The notes under the pieces are model-generated. The model was not told the origin of the DNA, did not search any database, and saw only the letters and a program-made list of their open reading frames with translations. The translations under genes were made by a program, and so were the position numbers. From positions 2,728,001-2,792,000 of the forward strand of contig OY764868.1 of the NCBI GenBank assembly GCA_963668545.1: DNA of 64,000 nt. The letters are read 5' to 3'. Numbering within the stretch: position 1 is the stretch's first letter; every line of letters begins with the position of its first letter. Positions 1 to 9,506 of the stretch are shown here, piece after piece. Source of the DNA: G963662265 sp963668545. Lineage in GTDB: Bacteria > Spirochaetota > Spirochaetia > CADAEX01.

Positions 1-65
1 ATTGTTTTAACCGGGACATCGGTCAGAAATATGGGTGTCCTGATCTTAATTGAAAATGGTGGAGT

Positions 66-1238
66 ATGCAGGAACATTGTTATCTAGTCCTGGCTGACGG
101 GAATATTTTCCCGGGCTATTCTTTCGGAGCACTTCCCCCCAGAACACATGAACTTGAGAAATTCGAGATTACGAAAAAGGGTTCAGGGGAAGTAGTATTC
201 AATACAGGGATGTCGGGGTATCACGAGATACTGACAGACCCTTCCTATACAGGCCAGATAGTTACCATGACCTATCCCCACGCAGGGAACTATGGTGATG
301 ATAATGAATGGAGCGAAACAGGTCCTGAAGGTGCAAGAAGCCTTCCCGGGATCAAACTTGCAGGCCTTGTTGTTAAAAAGCTTTACAGAGGCCCTGTTCC
401 GGAAGGAAGAATAACTCTCGACAGATTCATGAGAGACAACGATACACCGGGAATAACAGGTATAGATACAAGAAGACTTACACTCCATATCAGAGACAAC
501 GGGAGTCCCAACGGACTTATTGTCCGCCCCTCAGACAGCAGAAACACCGAACTGACAGAAGAAGATATTGATGCAGTAAATAGATTTATGGCAACAATTC
601 CCGCGATGGAGGGACAGAACCTCATAAAAGAGGTGGGAACAGAACACAGAGAGACAATAAATCCTGATGGGAAAGTCCACATGGCTGTTGTTGACTGCGG
701 GATAAAGGCCAACATTATAAGGGAATTCACTTCACGGGGCTGCAGGGTATCCTTGTTCCCGGCGACAGCATCTGCAGAGGAAATACTTAAGGAAAATCCG
801 GACGGTATTCTTATATCAAACGGGCCCGGAGACCCTGCTGTACTCGGTGATCAGATAGAGATGATAAAAAATCTTATCGGGAAAAAACCCCTCTTCGGAA
901 TATGTCTGGGTCATCAGCTTATAAGCCAGGCGCTGGGGGGGAAAACCTACAAAATGAAATTCGGGCATCACGGGCTTAATCACCCGGTAAGGGACATGAG
1001 GACAGGAAGGGTATTTGTGACATCACAGAACCATGGTTTTGCCGTGGATACAGATACGCTTCCTTCAAATGTTGAAGCAAGGTTTATAAACGCGAATGAC
1101 AAGAGCCAGGAAGGTATAGTTTGTGATGAACTTGAAATACTTACTGCCCAGTTCCATCCGGAGGCAGCACCGGGTCCTGTTGATTCATCATGGATATTTG
1201 ACGATTTTGTAGCATACGCTTTAAAAGGGAATAAATAG
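66..1238 (+). CDS. carA: Carbamoyl-phosphate synthase small (glutaminase) subunit
   Basis: Hydrolyses glutamine and passes ammonia to CarB for carbamoyl phosphate, feeding pyrimidine and arginine synthesis in the cytoplasm. The N-terminal half has the CPSase small-chain domain (opening LVLADGNIFPGYSFGA). The C-terminal half is a class I glutamine amidotransferase with the nucleophile in GICLGHQ (Cys280) and the His/Glu pair in QFHPEAAPGP. At 390 residues it has the normal family length. The start fits family N-termini, although the GGAG lies only about one base before the ATG. It is followed 65 bp later by carB, so the two form an operon; whatever precedes it lies outside the window. Confidence 0.97.
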   Translation: MQEHCYLVLADGNIFPGYSFGALPPRTHELEKFEITKKGSGEVVFNTGMSGYHEILTDPSYTGQIVTMTYPHAGNYGDDNEWSETGPEGARSLPGIKLAGLVVKKLYRGPVPEGRITLDRFMRDNDTPGITGIDTRRLTLHIRDNGSPNGLIVRPSDSRNTELTEEDIDAVNRFMATIPAMEGQNLIKEVGTEHRETINPDGKVHMAVVDCGIKANIIREFTSRGCRVSLFPATASAEEILKENPDGILISNGPGDPAVLGDQIEMIKNLIGKKPLFGICLGHQLISQALGGKTYKMKFGHHGLNHPVRDMRTGRVFVTSQNHGFAVDTDTLPSNVEARFINANDKSQEGIVCDELEILTAQFHPEAAPGPVDSSWIFDDFVAYALKGNK

Positions 1239-1303
1239 ACTTCATTTTCCTGTCCTGTAATAGGGATAATACCCCCTGAAGGGGATAATAAAAGGAGGAA
1301 GCC

Positions 1304-4300
1304 GTGCCGGCACGGAAAGATATAAACAAAATACTTATAATTGGTTCAGGACCTATAGTCATAGGACAGGCCTGCGAGTTTGACTACTCGGGAACGCAGG
1401 CGGTGAAAGCTCTCAAGGAGGACGGATACGAGGTTATCCTTGTAAACCCCAATCCAGCGACAGTAATGACAACTCCGGGAATTGCTGACAGGATCTACAT
1501 GGAACCCCTGTCAGTACCTTATCTTGAGGAGATTATAAGCAGGGAAAGGCCGGATGCAATACTCCCGACAATAGGGGGTCAGACAGGACTCAACCTTTCA
1601 CTGGACCTGTATGATGCAGGTATCCTTGATAAATATAATGTCGAAGTAATAGGTGCCAGCATTGAGGCAATAAGACTTGCCGAGGACAGGGGTAAATTCA
1701 AGGAAGTTATAGAAAAAATCGGCCTTGATGTGCCTAGATCTGTTGTTGCAAAGTCAACCAGGGATGCTGTGGAGCTGAAAAAAGAAGTGGGGCTTCCTCT
1801 TGTAATAAGGCCAAGCTATACACTCGGCGGCAAGGGGGGAAGTATCGCCTACACTGAAGCCGAGTTTGAAATACTGGTTGAAAAAGCCCTCTCGGAAAGC
1901 CCTGTGAAAGAAGCTCTGATTGAGGAATCCCTTATCGGTTGGAAAGAGTTTGAGATGGAGGTAATAAGAGACCCTGCAGACAATGCTGTTATTGTCTGTT
2001 CCATCGAGAATGTCGATCCGATGGGTGTGCATACAGGGGACAGTATAACAGTTGCCCCTATACAGAGCCTGTCTGACAGGGAATACCAGAAAATGAGAAC
2101 TGCCTCCCTTGATATACTCAGGGCAATAGGGATCGACTGCGGAGGATCAAATGTCCAGTTTGCAGTAAAACCTGATACAGGAAGGATGATTGTAATTGAA
2201 ATGAACCCGAGGGTTTCCCGTTCATCAGCACTTGCAAGCAAGGCGACAGGTTTTCCAATTGCAAGATGCTCGGCACGCCTGGCTGTCGGATATACTCTTG
2301 ATGAAATTATAAATGAAATCACAGGTGAAACAGTATCCGCGTTTGAACCTGCACTTGATTATGTAGCAGTAAAAATACCGCGGTTTGAACTTGAAAAATT
2401 CCCGACAAGCTATGCGACACTGGGAACACAGATGAAATCTGTAGGTGAAGCTCTTGCTCTTGGAAGAACATTCAATGAAGCACTCAACAAGGCTATAAGA
2501 TCTGTTGAAACAGGGAAAGAGGGACTCACTGCCCTTCCTGAAAATATAACAGAAGAAGAACTTGAGCCCATGCTTACAACGCTTCACCCGTTAAGAATTT
2601 ATGCAATCTACACAGTTCTCCTCAAAGAGGGATACGGTGCTATTGATATGCTCTATGAGAAAACAAAATATGACAAATGGTTTCTCTACAATATGGCATC
2701 AATTGCAAGGATAGAAACAAAGCTTAAGACAAGGGAACTTTCCCGAAAACTTCTCCTTGATGCAAAGCAGAGCGGCTTTTCAGACAGGAGAATTGCAGCA
2801 ATAACAGGAAAGACTGCCGAAGAAATAGAAAAATTAAGGGAAGAAATGGATATAAATCCATCCTACCACTTTGTCGATACATGTGCAGGGGAATTCAAGG
2901 CTGATACTCCCTATTTCTACTCCACTTTCGGCGAAATTGATGAAGGGGAGAAATCAGAAGGGGATGCTGTAATTATTCTTGCTTCAGGCCCGAACAGAAT
3001 CGGACAGGGGCTTGAGTTTGATACAGGCTGCACCCTTGCTTCCATTTCATACAGAAATGAGGGAGTCAAGGCAATCATGGTGAACTCTAATCCTGAAACT
3101 GTATCTACAGACTTCAATGTCTCGGACAGGCTCTATATAGAACCCCTTGTAACAGAAGATGTGAAAAACATCATCAGGAAAGAGGGAGTCAGGGATGTTG
3201 TTGTTCAGCTCGGGGGACAGACACCGCTTAACATGGCTGAAGAACTTGCAGACTGGGGAGTCAATATTGTGGGAACACCGGTTGACGCAATAAACACAGC
3301 AGAGGACAGGGGGCTTTTCGCTGCCCTCATGAACAAGCTCCAGCTCAGACAGCCTGACAACAGAACAGCTACCAGCTTCGACCAGATAGAAAAATGTGCG
3401 GAGGACATGGGATATCCCGTACTCCTCCGTCCCTCTTTTGTTCTCGGCGGGAAAAGCATGTTTATAGCATATAACAGGGAGGAACTGAACCTTTACCTCC
3501 AGAGAGGTATTCAGGTATCTGAGGACAAACCCATACTGGTAGACCAGTTTCTCGAGGATGCGTTTGAATATGATATTGATGCTATCTGCGACGGCAGAAA
3601 CGTATATATTGCAGGTATAATGCAGCATATTGAAGCTGCAGGGATCCATTCAGGGGATTCGGCATGCGTGTTTCCCGCTTATAAATCGACAGAAAAGATA
3701 ATCAGGGAAATGACAGAGGCAACTGTAAGGATTGCAAGAGAGATTGGAGTCATAGGTTTCCTTAATATTCAGTATGCTGTAAAGGATGACGAACTCTATA
3801 TTATCGAGGTTAATCCGAGGGCTTCCCGTACTGTTCCTTTCCTTTCCAAAGCATCAGGAATAAACCTCATACAGTCAGCTGTAAGGATATGGCGGGGCAA
3901 AGACCTTGTTAAGCAGGGACTTGCAAAGGAAAGGGCTCTTTTTATTGAAGACGATGAATGCTTTATAGGTGTTGGACAGCCCCAGACAGGATGGGCTGTG
4001 AAAGAGGCAGTTTTCTCAAACGACAGATTCTCGGACTATGATCCGGTACTTGGACCTGAAATGAAATCAACAGGGGAAGTTATCGGGACAGGCTCGACAT
4101 TCGGAGAAGCTTTTGCAAAGGCACAGGATGCTGCAGGAGGAGTGCTTCCCACAGAGGGAAAGGCCTTTGTTTCTGTAAACAGGAATGACAGGAAAACCAT
4201 ACTTCCCATTGTAAAGGAGCTTAAAAATCTCGGCTTTGATATAGCAGCCACAAGAGGTACTGCAAACTTCCTTTTTGAAAACGGCATCTTTTCAGAAGTG

Positions 4301-4558
4301 GTTTTAAAGATCCATGAAGGACGGCCTAACGTAATTGACCACATAAAAGCAGGAAATTTTTCACTTTTAATCAATACACCTCTTGGTAAATTTGCTGAAA
4401 AGAGTGATAATGAGATAAGGATTGAAGCTGTAAACAGGAAGCTGACATACACAACAACAACATCAGCAGCCCATGCAGCTACAAGAGCTATAAAATATCT
4501 GAAGAAAAAAGAAGTCATTGTAAGGCCTCTTGTTGATATACTTGGAGACTTTAAATAA
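1304..4558 (+). CDS. carB: Carbamoyl-phosphate synthase large subunit
   Basis: Synthetic subunit that makes carbamoyl phosphate from bicarbonate, ammonia and two ATP. The 1084-residue protein shows the two homologous halves: the first opens with GSGPIVIGQACEFDYSGTQA, and the second repeats it as ASGPNRIGQGLEFD near residue 560. Each half has an ATP-grasp glycine loop (YTLGGKGGS, FVLGGKSM) and a metal-binding EMNPR / EVNPR motif. A methylglyoxal-synthase-like allosteric domain occupies roughly the last 140 residues. The start is GTG, chosen because AAAGGAGGA at 1291-1299 sits at ideal spacing. Length matches known CarB proteins. It is operonic with carA and ends before a strong terminator. Confidence 0.97.
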   Translation: MPARKDINKILIIGSGPIVIGQACEFDYSGTQAVKALKEDGYEVILVNPNPATVMTTPGIADRIYMEPLSVPYLEEIISRERPDAILPTIGGQTGLNLSLDLYDAGILDKYNVEVIGASIEAIRLAEDRGKFKEVIEKIGLDVPRSVVAKSTRDAVELKKEVGLPLVIRPSYTLGGKGGSIAYTEAEFEILVEKALSESPVKEALIEESLIGWKEFEMEVIRDPADNAVIVCSIENVDPMGVHTGDSITVAPIQSLSDREYQKMRTASLDILRAIGIDCGGSNVQFAVKPDTGRMIVIEMNPRVSRSSALASKATGFPIARCSARLAVGYTLDEIINEITGETVSAFEPALDYVAVKIPRFELEKFPTSYATLGTQMKSVGEALALGRTFNEALNKAIRSVETGKEGLTALPENITEEELEPMLTTLHPLRIYAIYTVLLKEGYGAIDMLYEKTKYDKWFLYNMASIARIETKLKTRELSRKLLLDAKQSGFSDRRIAAITGKTAEEIEKLREEMDINPSYHFVDTCAGEFKADTPYFYSTFGEIDEGEKSEGDAVIILASGPNRIGQGLEFDTGCTLASISYRNEGVKAIMVNSNPETVSTDFNVSDRLYIEPLVTEDVKNIIRKEGVRDVVVQLGGQTPLNMAEELADWGVNIVGTPVDAINTAEDRGLFAALMNKLQLRQPDNRTATSFDQIEKCAEDMGYPVLLRPSFVLGGKSMFIAYNREELNLYLQRGIQVSEDKPILVDQFLEDAFEYDIDAICDGRNVYIAGIMQHIEAAGIHSGDSACVFPAYKSTEKIIREMTEATVRIAREIGVIGFLNIQYAVKDDELYIIEVNPRASRTVPFLSKASGINLIQSAVRIWRGKDLVKQGLAKERALFIEDDECFIGVGQPQTGWAVKEAVFSNDRFSDYDPVLGPEMKSTGEVIGTGSTFGEAFAKAQDAAGGVLPTEGKAFVSVNRNDRKTILPIVKELKNLGFDIAATRGTANFLFENGIFSEVVLKIHEGRPNVIDHIKAGNFSLLINTPLGKFAEKSDNEIRIEAVNRKLTYTTTTSAAHAATRAIKYLKKKEVIVRPLVDILGDFK

Positions 4559-4659
4559 TTCCGGCTGTAAATATATGGCCGGGATAAAAGTACCTGAACA
4601 GTTTTTACAGGATAATATTGAATCAACGACAGGGACTAAAAACATTCCTTCTCAATACA

Positions 4660-4688
4660 AGGGCTGTCCGTAAGGCAGCCCTTTTTTT
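4660..4688 (+). terminator. Rho-independent terminator after carAB
   Basis: A stem AGGGCTG / CAGCCCT closes a short loop and is followed directly by a run of seven T. It lies about 100 bp after the carB stop and before dprA, so it should end the carAB transcript. A weaker GC hairpin (CCGGC / GCCGG) lies at about 4560-4585. The GGGCTG arm recurs in two other terminators of the window. Confidence 0.85.
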
Positions 4689-4771
4689 ATTTAAGAAAAA
4701 AGAAGCAGAATCTCCTTTTCTATAAAAATTCTCTTTTTGAAGCAGCTTCCTTATTCACGTGTTTATTAATC

Positions 4772-5656
4772 ATGATGAAAGCAGGCTGTATCGATATAAA
4801 AAGCAGTGAATATCCTCCCCTTCTGAAAATGATCAGCGACCCCCCGGAAAAACTTTACTTCAGAGGGAACTGGGATCCCGGAATTTTCACGGAAACACTT
4901 AGTGTAGTCGGTTCCAGAAAAAATACAGGATACGGGCAGATAATAACGGAGAATCTTGTATCCGCCGTTTCAGTATCCGGGATAACAGTGGTTTCAGGCT
5001 TTATGTACGGAACAGACGCGGCAGCGCACCAGACAGCTGTTGATTCAGGGGGTAAAACAGTTGCAGTAATGCCATGCGGAATAATGAGGATACATCCTGA
5101 ACATCAGGAGTCCCTCTACCGGAAGATGCTGCTTAAAAACAGTATTGCCATATCTGAATATGAGGGGGATATGCAGCCTGCCAGATGGACCTTTCCCAGA
5201 AGAAACAGAATCATTGCAGCCCTCTCACCTGCTCTTCTTGTGATTGAAGCAGGAATAAAAAGCGGTGCGCTTATTACGGCAAACTATGCAAAGAAATATG
5301 AAAGAAGAATATTTGCCGTCCCCGGCCCCCTTACAAGCAGCGTATCACTGGGTACTGCAGACCTGATAAAAAAGGGTGCATATATAGTAACATGTGCTGA
5401 TGACATTCTCGGGTTTTACGGCAGGTTTTACCCCTTTACCAACCCTGATGCTTTTTCAGAGAAGGATGAATACAGTAAATCGGATTATGTACTTAAGATT
5501 TTGTCGGAAGAAGCGCTGTCCATTGACGAGATAGCAAGAAAAGCATTAAAACCGGTCTCTGAAACAGGGTCTGATATTACAAAACTTCTTATAGGTAACA
5601 AGGTCATCCAGAAGGGGGGACTTTACTATCTTAACCGGGGAGGAAAGAGATGCTGA
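4772..5656 (+). CDS. dprA: DNA processing protein DprA (Smf)
   Basis: In other bacteria DprA loads RecA on incoming single-stranded DNA during transformation. The Rossmann-like DprA core is visible: GSRKNTGYG near residue 48, VSGFMYGTDAAAHQTA near 75, and FPRRNRIIAALS followed by EAGIKSGALITA and the VPGP motif in the second half. The final 70 residues look like the usual winged-helix DML1-like tail. At 294 residues it lacks an obvious N-terminal SAM-type extension. No clear Shine-Dalgarno precedes the start; ATG at 4772 or 4775 is possible. It overlaps comM by 7 bp, which supports co-expression. Confidence 0.94.
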   Translation: MMKAGCIDIKSSEYPPLLKMISDPPEKLYFRGNWDPGIFTETLSVVGSRKNTGYGQIITENLVSAVSVSGITVVSGFMYGTDAAAHQTAVDSGGKTVAVMPCGIMRIHPEHQESLYRKMLLKNSIAISEYEGDMQPARWTFPRRNRIIAALSPALLVIEAGIKSGALITANYAKKYERRIFAVPGPLTSSVSLGTADLIKKGAYIVTCADDILGFYGRFYPFTNPDAFSEKDEYSKSDYVLKILSEEALSIDEIARKALKPVSETGSDITKLLIGNKVIQKGGLYYLNRGGKRC

Positions 5657-7179
5657 TCAAAGTAACATCAGTTTCCTTTTCAGGGCTGTCTACAATCAAG
5701 ATAGATGTTGAAGTGAATATTGCTGAGAGGGGACTTCCAACCTTTGATATTATTGGTCTTCCGAACAAGGCGGTGGCAGAAAGCAAGGAAAGGGTAAGGA
5801 CTGCCCTGATAAATACAGGTATTTCTTTTCCCATGAGAAAGATCACTGTAAATCTGGCACCCGGCGATGTACCTAAAGACGGGGCATTTTATGATCTTCC
5901 GATAGCTGCTGGAATACTTTCTGAAACAGAGTGCTTTGAAATCCCCGGAAGCACACTGTTTTTCGGGGAACTGTCACTTGACGGTTCGCTGAGGCACACA
6001 AAGGGGGCTCTTCTGGCGGCCCTGTTTGCCAAGGAGCAGAAAATTAAAAAGATATTTGTTCCTGATGAGTCTGCAAACGAAGCTACGGTTGTGGGCGGAA
6101 TTGAAGTATATCCCGTGAAAACACTAAGACAGCTTATATCATATTTCAAATCGGAAACTGCAATTTTTCCGGCTCATTCAGAAAGCAGCACTGAAAAAAG
6201 GGAACACATAAGGGTTGAATTCGATATGAGCGAAATAATGGGTCAGGAACAGGCAAAGAGGGCCCTTGAAATTGCCGCAGCAGGGGGGCACAACCTGCTG
6301 ATGACAGGCTCTCCCGGAGCAGGAAAAACAATGCTTGCAAGGGCTCTACCCGGAATACTGCCTCTTCTCAATGATGAGGAATCCCTTGAAGTTACAAAGA
6401 TATATTCAAGTTCCGGAAATATCCCGCCGGGAGGTTCGCTTATCAGGTCCCGTCCTTTCAGATCTCCTCATCATATAATTTCCCAGGCGGGACTTGTGGG
6501 AGGGGGGTCCCATCCACAGCCCGGTGAAATAAGCCTTGCCCACAGGGGGGTGCTTTTTCTTGATGAGTTCAATGAATTCCCCCGATCTGTGATTGAAGCA
6601 TTGAGACAGCCGGTTGAAGACGGAAGGCTTACAATATCAAGAAGCCTTGAAAGGGTAACCTATCCGTCACGCTTCATACTTGTTGCAGCTGCAAATCCCT
6701 GCCCCTGCGGATATCTGAATGATTCAACAAAGGAATGCACCTGCACCAGGAAGGAGATATCGAGATACAGGAAAAAACTGTCAGGTCCTATCCTGGACAG
6801 GATAGACCTCCATGTTGAAGTTCCGGTTGTTGATATAAAAAAGCTCGCAGAAAGTCTGAAAGGCCCTCCCAGGCCTGAATCATCTGAAAAGATAAGGGAA
6901 AGGATCACCTCTGCGCGGGAAATTCAGAAAAAGAGATTTTCAGGAGAAGAGATACATACAAACTCGGAAATGAAAAACAGGCTGATAAGAAAATACATAA
7001 AGCTGGATAATGAATCAAGGGCGCTTCTGCTTCATGCCTCCAAAAGCTTCAGTCTCTCAGCCCGGTCATATCTGAAGATAATAAAAATATCAAGGACAAT
7101 TGCTGATCTTGCAGAATCGGAAAAAATAAAAACAGAACATATTGCTGAAGCTCTTCAGTACCGCCCCGGGATTGCCTGA
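5650..7179 (+). CDS. comM: ComM/YifB family AAA+ ATPase (Mg-chelatase-like)
   Basis: ComM is a branch-migration helicase that helps integrate donor DNA in transformation; it is conserved well beyond competent species. The N-terminal domain (about 1-180) is the ChlI-like fold, with GLPNKAVAESKERVR near residue 37. The AAA+ module has Walker A GSPGAGKTMLARALPG near residue 219 and Walker B LFLDEFNEF near 301. A CPCG...CTC cysteine pair typical of YifB follows at about 353. The start has a strong GGGGAGGAAAG site. It overlaps dprA upstream and yraN downstream, forming a three-gene unit. Confidence 0.95.
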   Translation: MLIKVTSVSFSGLSTIKIDVEVNIAERGLPTFDIIGLPNKAVAESKERVRTALINTGISFPMRKITVNLAPGDVPKDGAFYDLPIAAGILSETECFEIPGSTLFFGELSLDGSLRHTKGALLAALFAKEQKIKKIFVPDESANEATVVGGIEVYPVKTLRQLISYFKSETAIFPAHSESSTEKREHIRVEFDMSEIMGQEQAKRALEIAAAGGHNLLMTGSPGAGKTMLARALPGILPLLNDEESLEVTKIYSSSGNIPPGGSLIRSRPFRSPHHIISQAGLVGGGSHPQPGEISLAHRGVLFLDEFNEFPRSVIEALRQPVEDGRLTISRSLERVTYPSRFILVAAANPCPCGYLNDSTKECTCTRKEISRYRKKLSGPILDRIDLHVEVPVVDIKKLAESLKGPPRPESSEKIRERITSAREIQKKRFSGEEIHTNSEMKNRLIRKYIKLDNESRALLLHASKSFSLSARSYLKIIKISRTIADLAESEKIKTEHIAEALQYRPGIA

Positions 7180-7544
7180 TGAAATCAGACTCACGTGAAA
7201 GAGTCATGCTTGGAAGAAGCGGGGAAGATATTGCAGAAAAATACCTGAAAGGAAGAGGATACAGGATTATCAGAAGAAACATCAGCGTGGGGCACTCGGA
7301 TATTGATATTCTTGCAGAGAAAGGGGATGTTCTTGTTTTTGTTGAAGTGAGAACAAGAAGCAGCTCGAAACACGGAATGCCGGAAGAGAGCCTTTCATGG
7401 AGAAAACTCAGCCAGATGAGAAAAACTGCAGGGATTTATCTTGCAATCAACAGGATCAGAAAGAGATCCCGCATTGATGCGGTATGCATCATTGTCGGGA
7501 GGGATGATAAAGTTACATATTTCAGGCATTATACCGGTATCTGA
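7179..7544 (+). CDS. yraN: YraN/UPF0102 family endonuclease-like protein
   Basis: A small protein of the restriction-endonuclease-like fold. The nuclease core is recognisable: GRSGEDIAEKYLKGRGY at the N-terminus, then NISVGHSDIDILAEKGDVLVFVEVRTR, carrying the Asp and Glu of the PD-(D/E)xK-type site, and KLSQMRKTAGIYL. The cellular role of the family is not settled. The ATG overlaps the comM stop (TGATG), indicating translational coupling. Its 3' end overlaps by 23 bp the convergent tail of the interrupted FAD oxidase gene. Confidence 0.93.
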   Translation: MKSDSRERVMLGRSGEDIAEKYLKGRGYRIIRRNISVGHSDIDILAEKGDVLVFVEVRTRSSSKHGMPEESLSWRKLSQMRKTAGIYLAINRIRKRSRIDAVCIIVGRDDKVTYFRHYTGI

Positions 7545-7941
7545 TCATAACATCCCGGTTGAGAACAAATCCCGGATCAAACAGCGATTTGATATATTCA
7601 ATCTTCCTGATCCCCTCTCTTCCCTTCATTATTTCAAGGAACTCCTTTTTCAGGCGCCCTGTTCCATGCTCGGCAGATACTGTCCCCCCCAGGCAAACAG
7701 CTCTTTCCGCCCAGCTTTTTATGATCTTTTTCCCTTTTTCATATTCATCATGGCTGCGGGGAATAATATTTACATGAAGATGATTGCTTCCTATATGGCC
7801 GAATACAGCGCTCTCAAGGCCGGATAGTCCCAGATCCCTGTAATAAGCTGAAAACAGTTCCCGGAATCCCCTGTCAGGGACTGCAAGATCTGTCCCGAGT
7901 TTTGTTATATCATGTCCCTGCTTTCTGATCCTGTCTATTGA
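7522..7941 (-). pseudogene. 3' fragment of an FAD-linked oxidase split by an IS element
   Basis: Read on the minus strand from the IS boundary, an uninterrupted frame of about 140 codons gives the C-terminal part of a GlcD/D-lactate-dehydrogenase-like flavoprotein. It contains ITKLGTDLAVPD, the conserved FGHIGSNHLHVN, GGTVSAEHGTG and the ending SLFDPGFVLNRDVM. These are exactly the motifs missing from the fragment at 9507-10823. It has no start of its own. The absence of frameshifts or stops suggests the insertion is recent. Confidence 0.88.
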
Positions 7942-7948
7942 TACTCAT

Positions 7949-7957
7949 TAAGCCCCC
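7949..7957 (+). repeat. Left subterminal inverted repeat of the IS
   Basis: TAAGCCCCC, matched in inverted orientation by GGGGGCTTA at 9491-9499. It lies about 7 bp inside the inferred left boundary. Confidence 0.8.
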
Positions 7958-8013
7958 TACCCGAGGTGCGGTATAATTACCACATAACAATATTCCATAC
8001 AGGAGGAAGCTTA

Positions 8014-9078
8014 ATGAGATTTTATAATTCACAACATCAATTTTATGCCGGTATTGATTTGCATGCAAGAAAAATGTATATCTGCATCATTGATAATAAC
8101 GGAAACAAAATCTTTCATAAAAATATGGATTCTAATCCTGACAATTTATTGCAGGCTATCTCTCCATACAATGATGATATTATCGTTGGTGTAGAATGTG
8201 TATTTACCTGGTATTGGATCGCTGACTGCTTAGAGGATAACAACATCAATTTTGTACTCGGTCATGCCTTATACATGAAAGCTATTCATGGTGGTAAAAC
8301 TAAAAATGATAAAATCGATTCATTTAAAATTGCAACAATGATCCGCGGCGGGATGTTCCCAATGGCATATGTATATCCACGCAAAATGAGAGCTGTAAGA
8401 GATCTTCTACGACGAAGACAATATTTTATTCATCATCAGTCAGCTTTACTTGCTCATATCCAAAATACAAATACCCAATATAATTTAAGCAGTTTTGAAA
8501 AGAATATTCTGCATGCTTCTAACAGACAAAATATACAGAATCGGTTTGAGAATGAATATACAAGGAAAAGTATAGAGGCTGATATGGAGCTTCTGGATTC
8601 ATATCACAGAATTCTTATTGGTATTGAGTCTGATATAAAAAAGCATGCTGTTCATCATGATCCGGTGTCATACCATCTTTTAAGATCTGTTCATGGTATT
8701 GGACCGATTTTATCACTGGTTATTCTCTACGAAATAGATGATATTAACAGGTTTTCAGAGGTTGGAAATTTCATCTCATATGCAAGACTTGTTAAATGCT
8801 CTCATGAATCTGCAGGAAAAAGAGTAAAAGGCGGACATAATAAAATCGGAAATGCTCATCTTAAATGGGCTTTCAGCGAGGCTGCTGTTCTATTTCTGAG
8901 GAACAATGAACCGGCTAAAAAATTACTGCAGCAGCTGAGTAAAAGATATGGTAAAGGGAAAGCTCTTTCTCTAATTGCTCAAAAACTGGCAAGGACAGTT
9001 TATTTCATGCTCAAACGAAAAGAACCTTTTGATGCTAATAGATTTTTCAGGGATAGTGTACATGAGCCTGTCGCATAA
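8014..9078 (+). CDS. IS110/IS1111-family transposase (DEDD recombinase)
   Basis: RNA-guided DNA recombinase that moves the element. The N-terminal RuvC-like DEDD domain shows YAGIDLHARKMYICIID, VGVECVFTWYW and KTKNDKIDS, carrying the acidic residues. The C-terminal Transposase_20 domain shows HGIGPILSLVI, FISYARLV and AGKRVKGGHNKIGNAHLKW, with the catalytic serine region. I chose ATG 8014 because AGGAGGAAGC stands just upstream; an upstream in-frame start at 7966 would have no such site. The resulting 354 residues fit the family, and the frame is intact, so the element may be active. Confidence 0.93.
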   Translation: MRFYNSQHQFYAGIDLHARKMYICIIDNNGNKIFHKNMDSNPDNLLQAISPYNDDIIVGVECVFTWYWIADCLEDNNINFVLGHALYMKAIHGGKTKNDKIDSFKIATMIRGGMFPMAYVYPRKMRAVRDLLRRRQYFIHHQSALLAHIQNTNTQYNLSSFEKNILHASNRQNIQNRFENEYTRKSIEADMELLDSYHRILIGIESDIKKHAVHHDPVSYHLLRSVHGIGPILSLVILYEIDDINRFSEVGNFISYARLVKCSHESAGKRVKGGHNKIGNAHLKWAFSEAAVLFLRNNEPAKKLLQQLSKRYGKGKALSLIAQKLARTVYFMLKRKEPFDANRFFRDSVHEPVA

Positions 9079-9490
9079 CTGGATCAATATGTGATGAGGT
9101 TGTTGATGACCTTAATTATTTGCAGCAATGACTGCCTATGGCCATCATACCCGAATATCATGAATCCCGTCTGTTTGATTAGACATGTACACTGATCCTT
9201 TTACATATAAAGAGCTGCAGGAAATATTACAGTGATCTGTCCTGTGCTGACCTGCCCAAGTAACTATAGCCGTTTATACGGACTTATCTTTTTGCATCAG
9301 GCAGCATTCAGGTACCGAATCAATTCTAAGGCATATTAATTATGACCTTCTATATGTGTTTGATACAGATCCTCTTCTGTATAATTCTTTGAATTTCGAA
9401 TTGGATGGCTTAATATTTCTCATCTCCTCTTTTCTCATTACTGGAAACGATAATTTTCGGGGCCGGATACTATTTTGTCATTGACTTATC
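9079..9490 (+). ncRNA. Candidate guide (seek/bridge) RNA region of the IS
   Basis: The non-coding 3' part of the element has no convincing reading frame. It contains a hairpin CCGT-TTAT-ACGG at about 9269-9280. At 9351-9360 TATATGTGTT repeats exactly the right end of the element at 9498-9507. The adjoining TTGATAC (9360-9366) equals the left junction at 7938-7944, and TACCGAATCA (9313-9322) matches 9 of 10 bases of the right target flank at 9513-9522. Known IS1111 elements encode their guide RNA in this position. Transcript limits are not known, so the whole interval is given. Confidence 0.55.
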
Positions 9491-9499
9491 GGGGGCTTA
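9491..9499 (-). repeat. Right subterminal inverted repeat of the IS
   Basis: GGGGGCTTA, the inverse of TAAGCCCCC at 7949-7957, about 7 bp inside the inferred right boundary. Confidence 0.8.
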
Positions 9500-9506
9500 T
9501 ATGTGT

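Larger units (their letters stand above)
7942..9506 (+). mobile_element. IS110-family (IS1111-like) insertion sequence
   Basis: Element of about 1.56 kb inserted in the FAD oxidase gene. It has one transposase, a 65-bp left flank and about 410 bp of non-coding DNA downstream of the transposase. A 9-bp subterminal inverted repeat TAAGCCCCC lies at 7949-7957 and, inverted, at 9491-9499. Subterminal repeats and a downstream non-coding region are features of the IS1111 branch of IS110. No long target duplication is visible. The ends were placed by rejoining the broken gene (PESVN + I-S + IDRIRKQ) and are uncertain by about 3 bp because TA occurs at both junctions. Confidence 0.87.

Noticed and set aside
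1..65. Possible end of an upstream gene or leader before carA
   Set aside because: Too short to assign; no clear frame or structure.
7441..7827. 128-codon plus-strand frame after yraN
   Set aside because: It is the shadow of the oxidase 3' fragment, whose minus-strand translation shows conserved flavoprotein motifs; no ribosome site.
9486..9506. Natural C-terminus of the oxidase frame (ending NITHISPR)
   Set aside because: These codons are IS end sequence; the true continuation is found beyond the element.
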